DNA of 64,000 nt, taken from contig NZ_GG704782.1 in the NCBI RefSeq assembly GCF_000160535.1, forward strand, positions 386,622-450,621. Reading direction: 5' to 3'. Numbering within the stretch: the stretch's first letter is position 1; every line of letters begins with the position of its first letter. Positions 1 through 9,637 of this stretch are shown piece after piece. A model generated the notes under the pieces. It had not been told where the DNA came from and did not search any database. It saw only the letters and a program-made list of their open reading frames with translations. The position numbers were made by a program, and so were the translations under genes. Origin of the DNA: Hallella bergensis DSM 17361 (GTDB taxonomy: Bacteria > Bacteroidota > Bacteroidia > Bacteroidales > Bacteroidaceae).

Positions 1-83
1 GAAGTCAAGCATCATTCGGCGTTTGTTGTTGATGGGGTCTGCCGATCTGCAGCAGATGTCAGCAACGTGTATGGTCCATCAAA

Positions 84-1052
84 TTATACGTATCTGATAA
101 TTTGACCGGGACGAACTTTCTGATTCCTTTTGTAGCCGTTCAGTCGGCAGAGTTTGTCTACCGTCACGCCACACTTGTTGGCAATAGACTCCAAGGTGTC
201 TCCTTTCACAACTTTATAGTATACTCGTTCGGGCTGATCCATGGCGTTTCTGACGGCCAGGGAAGCAGCTTCCTCGCTATGTCCGGGTGTTCCGTAGATC
301 TGGTCGCGAGTGTATCCGCCATTGCCAACCTTTCCGCGTTCACGTGTAGCAATGTTGGATTCGCGCTGATAGGTGGCTTTGCTATACAGCACTTCGTCGG
401 CCACCACATCCTGATTGCGGAAGTCGAAGAACAAACCTGGATTTAGAGCAACCCCACAGAGCCGCGTCTCAAAGTGCAGGTGCGAACCCGTGCTTCTGCC
501 GGTGTTGCCACCAAGACCGATAGGTTCACCGGCTCTCACAATCTGATTTTCTTTTACCAAATGCTTACTAAGGTGTCCATAGATTGTCTCCAAACCATTG
601 GGATGACGAATGACAACGTAGTTTCCATATCCATTGCGCTCATATCTCACCACACGAACTTTTCCGTTGAAAGCCGACCGGATGGTGTCTCCGATATAAA
701 CCTTGATGTCAAGTCCTTTGTGCTGGCGTCCCCAGCGACTACCAAAGTTGCTGGTTACAACGCGACTTGGGGTGGGCATGCAGAAGTGCCGGAGATTGAC
801 AACAAACGAATCGGGCAATTCGGTGGCTCGGTGTGCGTATCTGTTATCCCATTCGTCTCCGTAAAGCATGGCTGCGGGAGACTGGAGATTTTCTCTTGCA
901 GCAATAGAACGGATCTCAATAGAGTCAAGCTTCTTGGCACGACGATCCACCGGCGCTTGTCTGGCCAAAAGATCCTGGCCGGCAACCGGCTCAGCCGTAA
1001 GAGCAAAAAGGAGAGATATAGTTAATGTCTTTGCTATCTTTCTAAATGTCAT
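84..1052 (-). CDS. Secreted M23 peptidase with C-terminal LysM domain
   Basis: A 322-residue exported peptidoglycan hydrolase or hydrolase activator. Residues 1-25 form a signal peptide. The LytM/M23 zinc peptidase core spans about 95-210 and has the HxxxD motif (His111, Asp115) and the HLH motif at 191-193, so the metal ligands are intact. A single LysM repeat (about 277-322) would anchor it to peptidoglycan. The family usually cleaves stem-peptide cross-links or activates amidases. It is transcribed alone, away from recG, with a promoter-like -7 box about 110 bp upstream. Substrate bond not determinable; family assignment is firm. Confidence 0.93.
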   Translation of the reverse strand: MTFRKIAKTLTISLLFALTAEPVAGQDLLARQAPVDRRAKKLDSIEIRSIAARENLQSPAAMLYGDEWDNRYAHRATELPDSFVVNLRHFCMPTPSRVVTSNFGSRWGRQHKGLDIKVYIGDTIRSAFNGKVRVVRYERNGYGNYVVIRHPNGLETIYGHLSKHLVKENQIVRAGEPIGLGGNTGRSTGSHLHFETRLCGVALNPGLFFDFRNQDVVADEVLYSKATYQRESNIATRERGKVGNGGYTRDQIYGTPGHSEEAASLAVRNAMDQPERVYYKVVKGDTLESIANKCGVTVDKLCRLNGYKRNQKVRPGQIIRYV

Positions 1053-1160
1053 TACTTCGTCATTTATATTTTAGGTATGTTGCGGATGGAAAGTAAGATT
1101 GTTCCTTCCAAAGAAAAAAGAAGAACACAATAGATTGTTCGTCAATTTTCAAAAGACTTC

Positions 1161-1169
1161 GCAAAGATA
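1161..1169 (-). promoter_or_regulatory. -7 promoter box for the M23 peptidase gene
   Basis: On the minus strand this reads TATCTTTGC, matching the Bacteroidetes -7 consensus TAnnTTTG. Predicted transcription start is near 1154, giving a leader of about 100 nt. No clear -33 TTTG box at the usual spacing. Confidence 0.45.
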
Positions 1170-1335
1170 ATAAAAAAATGTGTTTTCTCTCTAAATCAAC
1201 AAGAAAAACAGCGAAGCTTTAACACAAAGCTCGTTTTTTAGCACAATATTAACAGTTTAGCAAATTTATTAGCATAATTGTAATGATTTCATTCATCTAC
1301 TTGATGCATATCAATTGTGCGAGCCGTTTCTGCGG

Positions 1336-3438
1336 TCAGCTTATGGCAGACCAATTGATCTGTGTGTTTCTGAGTTCCTTGAGGTGGTTCCATAACAGGG
1401 AGTACTGTGCTTTTTCACAGTGTGGATCGTCGTCTATAATTTTCTGCGCTTCGTTTCGCGCCAGCTGCACAAGCTGACCATCGCGCGCAATGTCTGCGAT
1501 TTTCAGGTCGAAAGCAATCCCGCTTTGCTGTGTGCCCTCTAGATCACCGGGGCCGCGAAGTTTCAGGTCGGCTTCGGCAATACGGAATCCATCGTTGGTG
1601 TCGCACATGATGTCGATGCGCTTACGCGTTTCGGTGCTCAGCTCATAGCCTGTCACAAGCAGGCAATAGCTTTGGTCGGCTCCTCGCCCTACGCGTCCTC
1701 GTAACTGGTGGAGTTGGGAAAGGCCGAACCTCTGGGCATCGAGAATGACCATGACCGATGCATTGGGAACGTTTACCCCTACCTCGATAACGGTTGTAGC
1801 TACCAGGATTTGGGTCTCCCCGCTTACAAACTTTTGCATCTCGCTTTCCTTTTCGCTCGACTTCATCCGCCCGTGTACTTTGCTTAGTCGGAACTCCGGG
1901 AATATCTCGCATAGTTTCTTGTAGCCGTCTTCGAGGTTTTTCAGGTCACTTTTCTCGCTTTCCTCAATCAATGGGAAAACGATATAGACCTGCCTGCCCT
2001 CACGAACTTGCTGCCGAATACCATTATATAATGAGACGGTTTGGTTGTCGTATTTGTGGATGGTCATAATGGGCTTGCGCCCAGGTGGTAGTTCGTCGAT
2101 CACGCTTACGTCCAGATCGCCGTAGATAGTCATGGCCAGGGTGCGCGGAATAGGTGTTGCCGTCATCACGAGGATGTGCGGCGGATTCTCGCTTTTGGCC
2201 CAAAGTTTGGCGCGTTGTGCCACGCCAAAGCGGTGCTGCTCGTCCACCACGGCCATTCCCAGCCTCTTGAACTGTACGGTATCCTCGATGATGGCATGTG
2301 TGCCCACGAGTATATCGATGTTTCCTTCAGCCAGATTTTGCAGAATTTCCTTTCGCTTTTTCCCTTTCACAATGCCCGTCAACAACTCCACCCTCACGGG
2401 CATATTCCGTAGAAACGTACGTATAGTGTCAAGATGTTGCTCGGCAAGTATCTCTGTCGGAGCCATGATGCACGCCTGAAAGCCATTATCAATGGCAATG
2501 AGCATGGTCATCAGCGCAACCAGTGTCTTCCCGGAGCCCACGTCACCCTGCAACAATCTGTTCATCTGGTGCCCCGACCGCATGTCATCGCGTATCTCAT
2601 GCATTACCCGTTTTTGTGCTTGGGTCAGGTCGAAAGGTAGGTTCTCGTGAAAGAATTGATTAAAAATCGCACCTATCTTGTCAAAGACATATCCCTTGTA
2701 TTTGCGCCGATGTTCCGAGGCATATCGCAGGATGCTGAGCTGCACATAGAACAGTTCCTCGAGTTTCAAACGCACCTGCGCACGTTGTACATCGTCTAAT
2801 GATTTTGGATAGTGTATTTTGCGATAGGCATCTTCGCGTGATATCAGGTTTAATCGGCTAACCATTGATGGTAGCAGCGCTTCTTGAATTGCACCCTCTG
2901 GAATCCTCGACACGAGCGTTTTAGTCAGTCTTTCCACTGCCCTTGACTGCATTCCGCGTTTCTTCATCGTCTCCGTGGTGTTATAGTAAGGTTGCATTCT
3001 CATCTCCTCCGTTTTCAAGTCGGCCACCCGGTCAATCTCCGGGTGTGCGAACTGGTATCGTCCTTGATAGACGGAGGGTTTGCCGAAGACAATGTATTCT
3101 TCGCCCACCTTATAGTTTTTGTAGACATATTGTGCACCGCGGAACCACACCAGGTCTACGATTCCGAATCCGTCTGTAAAGTGGGCCACGACGCGTTTCT
3201 TGCGCGCACTCATCGGAAACTCCTCGAAACTGAGTATCTTTCCCTTGACCTGCACAAAGGGCATCTCGCCCGACAGTTCCATAATGCGGTATATTTTAGT
3301 GCGGTCCACATATTTGTAAGGGTAATATTCCAGCAGGTCGCCCCATGTATGGATGTTGAGTTCCTTGCTCAATATCTCTTTTTTCTTTGGTCCCACCCCG
3401 GGCAGATACATGATGTCTTGGTCAAGGATGCTCGTCAT
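1336..3438 (-). CDS. recG: ATP-dependent DNA helicase RecG
   Basis: A 700-residue RecG, full length for the family. It remodels stalled replication forks and Holliday junctions. The N-terminal wedge/OB region (about 1-160) begins with the helix-hairpin-helix-like segment YLPGVGPKKK. The helicase core has Walker A GDVGSGKT at 298-305, the DEQH box at 399-402 and the C-terminal helicase domain with the QLRGRVGRG motif. It lies 6 bp downstream of the ispD stop codon, so the two are very likely cotranscribed. Cytoplasmic. No odd residues seen. Confidence 0.97.
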   Translation of the reverse strand: MTSILDQDIMYLPGVGPKKKEILSKELNIHTWGDLLEYYPYKYVDRTKIYRIMELSGEMPFVQVKGKILSFEEFPMSARKKRVVAHFTDGFGIVDLVWFRGAQYVYKNYKVGEEYIVFGKPSVYQGRYQFAHPEIDRVADLKTEEMRMQPYYNTTETMKKRGMQSRAVERLTKTLVSRIPEGAIQEALLPSMVSRLNLISREDAYRKIHYPKSLDDVQRAQVRLKLEELFYVQLSILRYASEHRRKYKGYVFDKIGAIFNQFFHENLPFDLTQAQKRVMHEIRDDMRSGHQMNRLLQGDVGSGKTLVALMTMLIAIDNGFQACIMAPTEILAEQHLDTIRTFLRNMPVRVELLTGIVKGKKRKEILQNLAEGNIDILVGTHAIIEDTVQFKRLGMAVVDEQHRFGVAQRAKLWAKSENPPHILVMTATPIPRTLAMTIYGDLDVSVIDELPPGRKPIMTIHKYDNQTVSLYNGIRQQVREGRQVYIVFPLIEESEKSDLKNLEDGYKKLCEIFPEFRLSKVHGRMKSSEKESEMQKFVSGETQILVATTVIEVGVNVPNASVMVILDAQRFGLSQLHQLRGRVGRGADQSYCLLVTGYELSTETRKRIDIMCDTNDGFRIAEADLKLRGPGDLEGTQQSGIAFDLKIADIARDGQLVQLARNEAQKIIDDDPHCEKAQYSLLWNHLKELRNTQINWSAIS

Positions 3439-3444
3439 TGTGCA

Positions 3445-4116
3445 TTACGAATTATGTATTAACAACTCAGCTATCATCATGTCAAACGGGGTGGTGAGCT
3501 TCAGATTCTGCCTGTTTCCCTCCACCATCGTCACCTGGCATCCTAAGCTTTCTATCACGGATGCGTCGTCGGTAAACGTTTCTCGATAGGGCTGGTCGAA
3601 AGCCTGCTTGGCCAGTGATAGGTCGAAGCATTGAGGGGTTTGCACCGAACGAAAGTGGTCGCGCAAAACGTTGTGTCCATGGCCTCGGTCTATGTATCGC
3701 AGCGTGTCGGTAACCGGTACTACGGGGATGGCGGCAAAGTCGTCTCGGGCGGCATCGAAGCAGCGCTCGATCACGTCTGTCGACACAAACGGACGCACGC
3801 CATCGTGTATGGCCACCACGCCCTCATCCTCGTCGGGTATAAGTGCCAGTCCGTTTTTGGACGATTGGAAACGGGTTTCGCCGCCGTCAGCAACTTGGTG
3901 CATGATCTTGAAGTCGTGTTTCTGGCAGAGTTCCTGCCAGAATTCCTGCTGTTCTTTGGGTAGTACAAGGATTATCTTTAGTGCTGGGTCGTACTCGTGA
4001 AACCGCTCCATGGTGCGCATCAGCACCGGTTTGCCGCCTATGGGCAGGAACTGCTTGGGAATCTCGCCCCCCATGCGCAGTCCTTTGCCTCCGGCAACAA
4101 TGATGACATAGTCCAT
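3445..4116 (-). CDS. ispD: 2-C-methyl-D-erythritol 4-phosphate cytidylyltransferase
   Basis: A 223-residue IspD, the third step of the MEP isoprenoid pathway, joining CTP to 2-C-methyl-D-erythritol 4-phosphate. The N-terminal nucleotide-binding loop VAGGKGLRMGGEIPKQF carries the conserved Gly-rich segment, Arg and Lys. HDGVRPFV and TDDASVIE motifs follow, as expected. First gene of a two-gene operon with recG. Its last codons (ending LLIHNS) and the short gap to recG resemble the AT-rich AATTC-type repeats found elsewhere in the window, so its C-terminus may have been altered by repeat sequence; this is inference. Confidence 0.95.
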   Translation of the reverse strand: MDYVIIVAGGKGLRMGGEIPKQFLPIGGKPVLMRTMERFHEYDPALKIILVLPKEQQEFWQELCQKHDFKIMHQVADGGETRFQSSKNGLALIPDEDEGVVAIHDGVRPFVSTDVIERCFDAARDDFAAIPVVPVTDTLRYIDRGHGHNVLRDHFRSVQTPQCFDLSLAKQAFDQPYRETFTDDASVIESLGCQVTMVEGNRQNLKLTTPFDMMIAELLIHNS

Positions 4117-4147
4117 TTATATATTGCTTATGTTGTAAATTCTATAT

Positions 4148-4156
4148 GCAAATATA
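4148..4156 (-). promoter_or_regulatory. -7 promoter box for ispD-recG
   Basis: Minus-strand TATATTTGC fits TAnnTTTG. Predicted start near 4141 gives a 5' leader of about 25 nt before the ispD ATG. Confidence 0.5.
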
Positions 4157-4235
4157 ATGATAATATCCGAGAAAGACACGCCTTGAGAGCATTATAATAC
4201 GCATGTGGGCTGAAGTTGGACAGGGCAAAATGTTC

Positions 4236-4288
4236 GCTCGGCATGTTCGTCGGGGATGCAGATTGCATTCCCGCTGAGCATGCCGAGC
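4236..4288 (-). terminator. Two-tier hairpin after the GH31 gene
   Basis: A perfect 10-bp outer stem (4236-4245 with 4279-4288, GCTCGGCATG) encloses a second 10-bp stem (4251-4260 with 4264-4273) with a 3-nt loop. It lies just past the GH31 stop codon, between GH31 and the ispD promoter, so it probably ends GH31 transcription. There is no long U-run, only a short ATTTT-type flank. Confidence 0.55.
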
Positions 4289-4315
4289 CAATTTTGAGTT
4301 AGATGAAAAGAGAAA

Positions 4316-6790
4316 TTACAAGTCTACGGCAATCTCCTTACCCTTGTAGTCCACACTCTTGGTGACCTTCATAGGGCGGTCTCCGCGTCCGCTGCCAGTT
4401 TCCACCATCACGATGTTGAACTTCCGGTTTCGCAGCATACCATTGAATTTACCCTTGCGTGAGGCAATGACGAGCCGATGTTGCGAGTCATCGTATGTAA
4501 ATTTGATCAACGAATACTTTCCCTTTTCGTAGTTGTAGTTGTCCCCCTCGTCTTCATAGAGCGTGAACGAACCGTCAGCTCCGGGATAGACTCTGATTTC
4601 GAGTTCGTCCCACGGCTTCTCGTTGCTGTATTGAACATCGGGGCCAAAGGGCATCACGGTGCCGGCCTTGACATACACGGGCATAATATCGATGGGGCAG
4701 AGACGCTGAATTTCCTGTCCGCCCTCATGGATGTCGTTTGTCCAGAAGTCAAACCATTTGGTGCCCTTGGGCAGGTAAACATTGACGGGTGCAGCCGCCT
4801 TGCGCGTATCTGGATATATCTCGTGTCCGCGCTTGTCTTTATCCTTCCAGGTGTACATCGCATCGGTGACAGGTTTAACGAGCAAGCTACGCCCAAACAT
4901 ATAGGAGTCGTTGAGTCGCGATGCGTGTTTGTCGTTGGCAAAGTCCATCACCAGCGCGCGCATCATACTGCCGCTGTTGAACACGCAGTCGGCTGCGGTG
5001 CTATAGGTGTAGGGCAACAGTCGGTAGCGCAGCTTGATAAAACTCTTCATCACATCGTATGCCCAGTCGCCCTCTTTTCCAAACCGATAGAGTTCGCTCA
5101 CCATGGGTGAGGAGCAGTGGTTGCGCATGAGAGGCATGAATGTTCCCCATTGCATCCATCGGGTTTGCAGCTCCTGTAGCGCTGGATTCTTGGGGTCTTG
5201 CTCAAATTCCCAGTAGAAGAATCCACCGAGGTCGGTGTTCCAGAACGGAATACCGCACAGCGTATAGTTCAGTCCGGAAGGTATTTGGTTTTTCATCTCT
5301 GCCCAGCTGGCCACCACATCTCCGCTCCACGAAAACGTGCCGTAGTGTTGTATGCCGAAAGCCCCGCTCCTTGTCATCTGGAAAATGCGCCTTCTGTTGC
5401 TCTTCATGGCGCGCTGGTGATTATAGATTCCCCGGTTGTGGACGATGGAAAAAGCATTCTTCACACTGCGCCAAGAGCCGTCTGCTGTCATGTGGTCGTC
5501 GTCGCCGGGCTTCTCCATGTGGTCAGGCTCGGTCGAGTCGGTCCACCATGCGTCAATCCCCATGTTGTAGAGGTTGGTGAGGTGGTTCCAGTAGATTTGG
5601 CGTGCCTTGGGATTGAACACATCGTAGGGCATCACACCCCGTTTGCGCGGCCACGTCTCGAAGGGGTATAGGGCATTGATGGCCTTGAGTTCCCGGTATT
5701 GTTCGGTCCACGGTCCGAAGTTGGCCCAGATGCTTATCATCAGGTGGGCATTGTTATTGTGCACATAGCTCACCATCTCCTCCGGGCTTTTCAACCTTGG
5801 CTGCTGCTGCGTGGGTAGGTCTTTCAAGTCGTTCGGCAAGTATTTTGCCCAAGCCTTGTCGCCCACTTTGTTGATATAGTATGGGTTCATGAACTTCATC
5901 GCATTCCAGTTCGAGTCGCACCCCCAGTACTGCCAGTCCTGCACGATGCCGTCGAGCGGTATCTGCAGCTCACGGTATCGGTCGAGCACAGAGGCCAGTT
6001 CGTCGCTGGTCTTGTAGCGTTCACGACACTGCCAGAATCCCATGGTCCAAAGAGGAAACATCGTGGCTTGTCCGGTCAAATCGCGAATACACGACACAAC
6101 GCCATCCTGAGTGCCGTCCTTGTACATGAAATAATAGTCGATATAGGGCGCAACCTCACTCGTGAAAGTAGTGCCCTGGGCGTTGTCGTCGAAGCTCGAC
6201 CGTCCGGCGTTGTCCCAATACAGGCCGTATCCCTTTTCGCTGGTAAAGTAAGGGATAGAAATATACGTATTGTTGTTCCATATCTTAACGTGCCGGTTGC
6301 GCTGGTTCATGGCCGTGTCGCGCAGCTGTCCGAGTCCGAAGATTGCCTCATCGTGGTCGAGCAGGAAAGTCTGCGACACCTTGAACTTGCCCGAATCCAC
6401 GGCTTTTTCACAAGGCGTGAGACTATTGGCCGTGGCCTTGAGCAGTTGCTCCCCCTCCTTGTTGCTGAAAACGATGTCACCGGTAACCTTGTTGAGCGTC
6501 ACCTTGATATTGTACGACCATATGTGCAAGTTGTCGTTGTCTTTTTTTACCTCAATACTGTTGATGAGTTTCTCACCCGGTTTGAGAATCACGGAGTAGC
6601 TTTTTCTTTCGGCAGGAGTTGCTGTGCCGGGGCTAACCCTTACCCTCACGATGGAGGGTGAACAGAAAGCCACCGATACGGTATTGCCCTTCACCACCTC
6701 CTGCGTGGCAAATCTCAAAACTTTTGCATGTGTTGTGGAGCATGGTGCCAATAGGCAGGCAAGGAAAAAAATGATTCTGTCGATTTTCAT
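4316..6790 (-). CDS. Glycoside hydrolase family 31 (alpha-glucosidase/alpha-xylosidase)
   Basis: An 824-residue exported retaining alpha-glycosidase with a signal peptide (1-22), an N-terminal beta-sandwich (about 25-240), a TIM barrel (about 245-580) and C-terminal beta domains. The predicted nucleophile is Asp418 in DAWWTDSTEPDH; the acid/base Asp is in the WSGDVVASW segment near 490. Specificity could be alpha-xyloside or alpha-glucoside and cannot be settled by eye. It is monocistronic with its own terminator. The leader carries ATAAACCTAAGA just before the ATG, the same 12-mer as in the amylase leader. No LacI-type operator was found upstream. Confidence 0.9.
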   Translation of the reverse strand: MKIDRIIFFLACLLAPCSTTHAKVLRFATQEVVKGNTVSVAFCSPSIVRVRVSPGTATPAERKSYSVILKPGEKLINSIEVKKDNDNLHIWSYNIKVTLNKVTGDIVFSNKEGEQLLKATANSLTPCEKAVDSGKFKVSQTFLLDHDEAIFGLGQLRDTAMNQRNRHVKIWNNNTYISIPYFTSEKGYGLYWDNAGRSSFDDNAQGTTFTSEVAPYIDYYFMYKDGTQDGVVSCIRDLTGQATMFPLWTMGFWQCRERYKTSDELASVLDRYRELQIPLDGIVQDWQYWGCDSNWNAMKFMNPYYINKVGDKAWAKYLPNDLKDLPTQQQPRLKSPEEMVSYVHNNNAHLMISIWANFGPWTEQYRELKAINALYPFETWPRKRGVMPYDVFNPKARQIYWNHLTNLYNMGIDAWWTDSTEPDHMEKPGDDDHMTADGSWRSVKNAFSIVHNRGIYNHQRAMKSNRRRIFQMTRSGAFGIQHYGTFSWSGDVVASWAEMKNQIPSGLNYTLCGIPFWNTDLGGFFYWEFEQDPKNPALQELQTRWMQWGTFMPLMRNHCSSPMVSELYRFGKEGDWAYDVMKSFIKLRYRLLPYTYSTAADCVFNSGSMMRALVMDFANDKHASRLNDSYMFGRSLLVKPVTDAMYTWKDKDKRGHEIYPDTRKAAAPVNVYLPKGTKWFDFWTNDIHEGGQEIQRLCPIDIMPVYVKAGTVMPFGPDVQYSNEKPWDELEIRVYPGADGSFTLYEDEGDNYNYEKGKYSLIKFTYDDSQHRLVIASRKGKFNGMLRNRKFNIVMVETGSGRGDRPMKVTKSVDYKGKEIAVDL

Positions 6791-6947
6791 ATTTGCTCTT
6801 AGGTTTATGATAGCTTTGTCTTGTCTCGGTCAATAACCGGGATTTTGTCTCAGATTTTCATGAGGTAGGTTCCTTGTTAATGCCCGAATACAGTTTGCCA
6901 TAACGTTTTGCTTTGTTTAGGCAAGCTGCATTCGGACTCCATTTTGT

Positions 6948-7514
6948 TTATTTACCCATAAGTTGGGGGTAGAGCATATCCGCCTGTATGGTGGCCGATT
7001 TTTCTTCGCCGGCAAGATAACTGAGGATGCGATAGGCGTAGGGGAGGACGGCTGCCGGGCCTTCGCCGGTGATGATGTTGCCATCTTCTTGAACCAACTT
7101 TGCCGTGTAGGTGGCACCGGTGAGGTGCTTTTCGAAGCCCGGATAACACGTAGCTTGCTTGCCTTCGAGCAGGCCGAGTGAGCCAAGCACCATCGGACCC
7201 GCACAGATGGCGCCGATGCGTTTGCCACGCTTGTGCTGCGCCATGAGCGCTTGTCGCACTCCCTCGTGGTTGTTCAGGTTGCTCGCCCCGGGCATGCCGC
7301 CGGGCAGTAGCATGATGTCGGCATCGTCGAAGTTGGCTGCGTCTTCAAATTTTAGATCAGCCTTGACGGTTACACCATGTGCCGACTCTACGTATTCGGA
7401 GCCTGTGATGCTCACGGTTTTTACTTCCACGCCGCCTCGGCGCAGGATGTCGATAGGAGCCATGGCTTCAATCTCCTCGAAGCCGTTGGCAAGAAATGTA
7501 TAAACTTTAGCCAT
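6948..7514 (-). CDS. DJ-1/PfpI family protein (YajL-like)
   Basis: A 188-residue cytoplasmic DJ-1 superfamily protein. The nucleophile-elbow cysteine lies in AICAGPMVLG, and the conserved glutamate is in the N-terminal ANGFEEIEA segment, the DJ-1/YajL pattern. These proteins are described as glyoxalase III-type or protein-repair enzymes; the exact role is uncertain. Full length, single gene. Its 5' flank holds a block of palindromic 22-bp repeats (7638-7725) between it and mgtC. Confidence 0.9.
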   Translation of the reverse strand: MAKVYTFLANGFEEIEAMAPIDILRRGGVEVKTVSITGSEYVESAHGVTVKADLKFEDAANFDDADIMLLPGGMPGASNLNNHEGVRQALMAQHKRGKRIGAICAGPMVLGSLGLLEGKQATCYPGFEKHLTGATYTAKLVQEDGNIITGEGPAAVLPYAYRILSYLAGEEKSATIQADMLYPQLMGK

Positions 7515-7637
7515 GATTGAGATATTTTGTTTGTTTCCTGCTGATCAGGAGCCCATCAAGGGCATTACAAATTTACAAAAAATAACTGAGAATCGGTGTT
7601 TTAAATGCCATTTTCTTGGCGGATTGTCATTCTTTGT

Positions 7638-7725
7638 TGGCGTATTACGGTCGACAGACAATCGCACACCGGCCGTTATCCAGGTGTCTTGCGGCCGACA
7701 AACAGGTGTACTCCGAACGAAAGAC
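7638..7725. repeat. Four tandem 22-bp palindromic units (block 1)
   Basis: Read on the minus strand, the 88 bp divide exactly into four 22-bp units, each an 18-bp imperfect palindrome around CGGCCG or a close variant plus a 4-bp spacer. The second unit body is GTTTGTCGGCCGCAAGAC. The same family recurs at 20559-20646 and 63834-63921. The block lies between the mgtC stop and the DJ-1 gene start. Function unknown. Confidence 0.8.
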
Positions 7726-7770
7726 GCCGGTTCTTCTGCTTCATTGCGATGTGCATTTGTTCTTGTCGTC

Positions 7771-8424
7771 TCATTCTATGCTTACCATGGTCACGTCGTC
7801 GAACTCCTCCATGTCGTCGAGGATGATCTGGTTGTGGTTGCGCGACTGCACTTTGATTTCCATTTTCACTTCGTACAGGCTTCCCTGCGAGGTGTGGCGG
7901 CTGTGCAGTTCGAACGAATACACCTCCATGCTGTGAGATTTTATCTGTTCGATCACGCGCTGGGCGCTTTCCCGGGTGGGCGATGAAAACGACACCTGCA
8001 ACGTGGTTGTGGTGATCTGCGGAATGATTTCGTTGAGCACTTCAAGCCCCAATAGGATAAGGACGGTGACGATGGCCGCAAGCGCATACATCCCCACGCC
8101 GCACGCCATGCCAATGGCGGCGGTGACCCACAGGCCGGCTGCCGTGGTGAGACCTCGCACCGTGTTGCGCTGAAACACGATGAGGCCGGCACCGATGAAG
8201 CCGATGCCCGACACCACCTGGGCTGCCACACGCGAGCTGTCCTTCACGCCGTCGCCAAAGCCGTATTGCGAAATGATGGTGAACAGGGCAGCGCCGAGAG
8301 CAACCAAGAAGTGAGTGCGGAAGCCCGCATCTTTGGAGCGGTACTCGCGTTCGAGTCCGATGATTCCGCCGAAAAGGAGGGCGGCGACGAGTTTGAGACT
8401 GTTTTCTATGATAAGTTCGTACAT
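7771..8424 (-). CDS. MgtC/SapB family membrane protein
   Basis: A 217-residue inner-membrane protein. The first ~140 residues form the MgtC transmembrane domain (about five helices, with LLFGGIIGLEREY and GIGFIGAGLI hallmark stretches). The last ~75 residues resemble an ACT-like cytoplasmic domain. The family is linked to Mg2+ limitation and ATP-synthase control, but the molecular role here is inferred. The start MYELIIEN at 8424 is preferred over an upstream in-frame start at 8529, which would add a non-conserved extension. Divergent from nadK. Confidence 0.88.
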   Translation of the reverse strand: MYELIIENSLKLVAALLFGGIIGLEREYRSKDAGFRTHFLVALGAALFTIISQYGFGDGVKDSSRVAAQVVSGIGFIGAGLIVFQRNTVRGLTTAAGLWVTAAIGMACGVGMYALAAIVTVLILLGLEVLNEIIPQITTTTLQVSFSSPTRESAQRVIEQIKSHSMEVYSFELHSRHTSQGSLYEVKMEIKVQSRNHNQIILDDMEEFDDVTMVSIE

Positions 8425-8576
8425 TGTTGAAAAGAAATAATAGTGGAAACAGCAAATATATACTATTCTCACGATATATCCAAACCGTTGGGCAACAGAA
8501 TGCAATAAAAGTTGTACGGATGCCGTCAAACTTGTTAATTTAGGGTAAAAACTTTGGAATTAGCCTGCTTGAAAAC

Positions 8577-8607
8577 TTGCTATGTTAACAATTCTATGTA
8601 AATTTGC
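8577..8607 (+). promoter_or_regulatory. Promoter for nadK
   Basis: A -7 box TAAATTTGC at 8599-8607 is preceded 18 bp upstream by TTGC (8577-8580), a weak -33 match. Predicted start is near 8614, about 100 nt before the chosen ATG at 8717. Lies in the 292-bp divergent gap between mgtC and nadK. Confidence 0.45.
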
Positions 8608-8716
8608 AACAGGTGCGACCATGTAACACAGGTGGTGGGCGGGATTGGCTGACGTCATGCTCCCCCGGCTACGGCACGGGTTGTGTGGACGGATATCCCG
8701 AAGATGTATTATCAAC

Positions 8717-9610
8717 ATGAAGTATATGACAAACCGGAAACTGCGTTTTGCGCTTATTGGTAATGAATATCAGGCGCGCAAGTCTGTGACAATTCATCGA
8801 ATTCTTGACTACCTGAAGATGCGCGGGGCAGAGGTGACAATCGACCGAAAATACTTTGACTTCCTCACGCAGGAGCAGCATTTGGACATCGACTGCTCCG
8901 GTGTTTTCGACGATGGTGACTTTGAGGCCGATTTTGTGGTTTCCTTAGGTGGCGACGGTACTTTTCTGAAAGCTGCCGACCGCGTCGGGGGACGCGGCAT
9001 CCCCATTCTCGGCGTGAATATGGGGCGATTGGGATTCCTTGCAGATGTGCTGCCAACGGAAATCGAGTCTGCGCTCGACGAGATCTATAACGGCACTTAT
9101 CATTTGGAGGCACACTCGGTGATCAAGATTGAGGTGGATGGTGAGGAGATTTCAGGCAGTCCGTATGCCCTGAACGACATCGCATTGCTCAAGCGCGACA
9201 ACGCTTCGATGATTTCCATACGTTGCAGCATCAACGGGCAGTTTCTGGTAACCTATCAAGCCGACGGACTGATTATATCCACACCGACAGGTAGCACGGC
9301 TTATAATCTCTCCAACGGCGGGCCTATCATTGTGCCGTCGGCCCATAATCTGTGTATCACTCCGGTGGCACCCCATAGCCTGAACGTGCGGCCGATAGTC
9401 ATCAACGATGATTGTGTGATCGACATTGAGGTGGAAAGCCGCAATCACAACTTCCTCGCAGCCATAGACGGACGGTCGGAAAAGTTGCGTCAGGGGTCGA
9501 GAATTCGCATCATGAAGGCTCCATACCAGATACAAATTGTGAAACAACAGGCCACGCACTACTTCTCTACGCTGCGCGATAAGCTGATGTGGGGAGCGGA
9601 TCAGAGATAG
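8717..9610 (+). CDS. nadK: NAD kinase
   Basis: A 297-residue ATP-NAD kinase that makes NADP+ from NAD+. The catalytic GGDGT motif is in SLGGDGTFLKAADR, followed by NMGRLGFLAD and the NAD-binding stretch TPTGSTAYNLSNGGPI. The ATG at 8717 is preferred; an upstream extension to 8645 has no family resemblance and would overlap the predicted leader. Cytoplasmic. Followed 27 bp later by an ABC transporter gene, so cotranscription is possible. Confidence 0.96.
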   Translation: MKYMTNRKLRFALIGNEYQARKSVTIHRILDYLKMRGAEVTIDRKYFDFLTQEQHLDIDCSGVFDDGDFEADFVVSLGGDGTFLKAADRVGGRGIPILGVNMGRLGFLADVLPTEIESALDEIYNGTYHLEAHSVIKIEVDGEEISGSPYALNDIALLKRDNASMISIRCSINGQFLVTYQADGLIISTPTGSTAYNLSNGGPIIVPSAHNLCITPVAPHSLNVRPIVINDDCVIDIEVESRNHNFLAAIDGRSEKLRQGSRIRIMKAPYQIQIVKQQATHYFSTLRDKLMWGADQR

Positions 9611-9637
9611 CTCTCGGATGGTCTAAAACATGAACGG

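Noticed and set aside
1-83. Open reading on both strands at the left edge, including a minus-strand ATG at 16-18
   Set aside because: Too short for any recognisable family; no call can be supported.
3631-3963. Long open frames opposite ispD, recG and the glycosidase genes
   Set aside because: They lie antisense to clearly conserved genes and show no protein-family features; they are shadows of GC-biased coding sequence.
6898-6913. LacI-type operator near the GH31 gene (TAACGTTTTGC)
   Set aside because: It has an extra base in the core and lies downstream of the DJ-1 gene without a -7 box at 55 bp.
8425-8529. N-terminal extension of the MgtC gene to 8529
   Set aside because: The added residues are not MgtC-like; MYELIIEN at 8424 fits the usual start.
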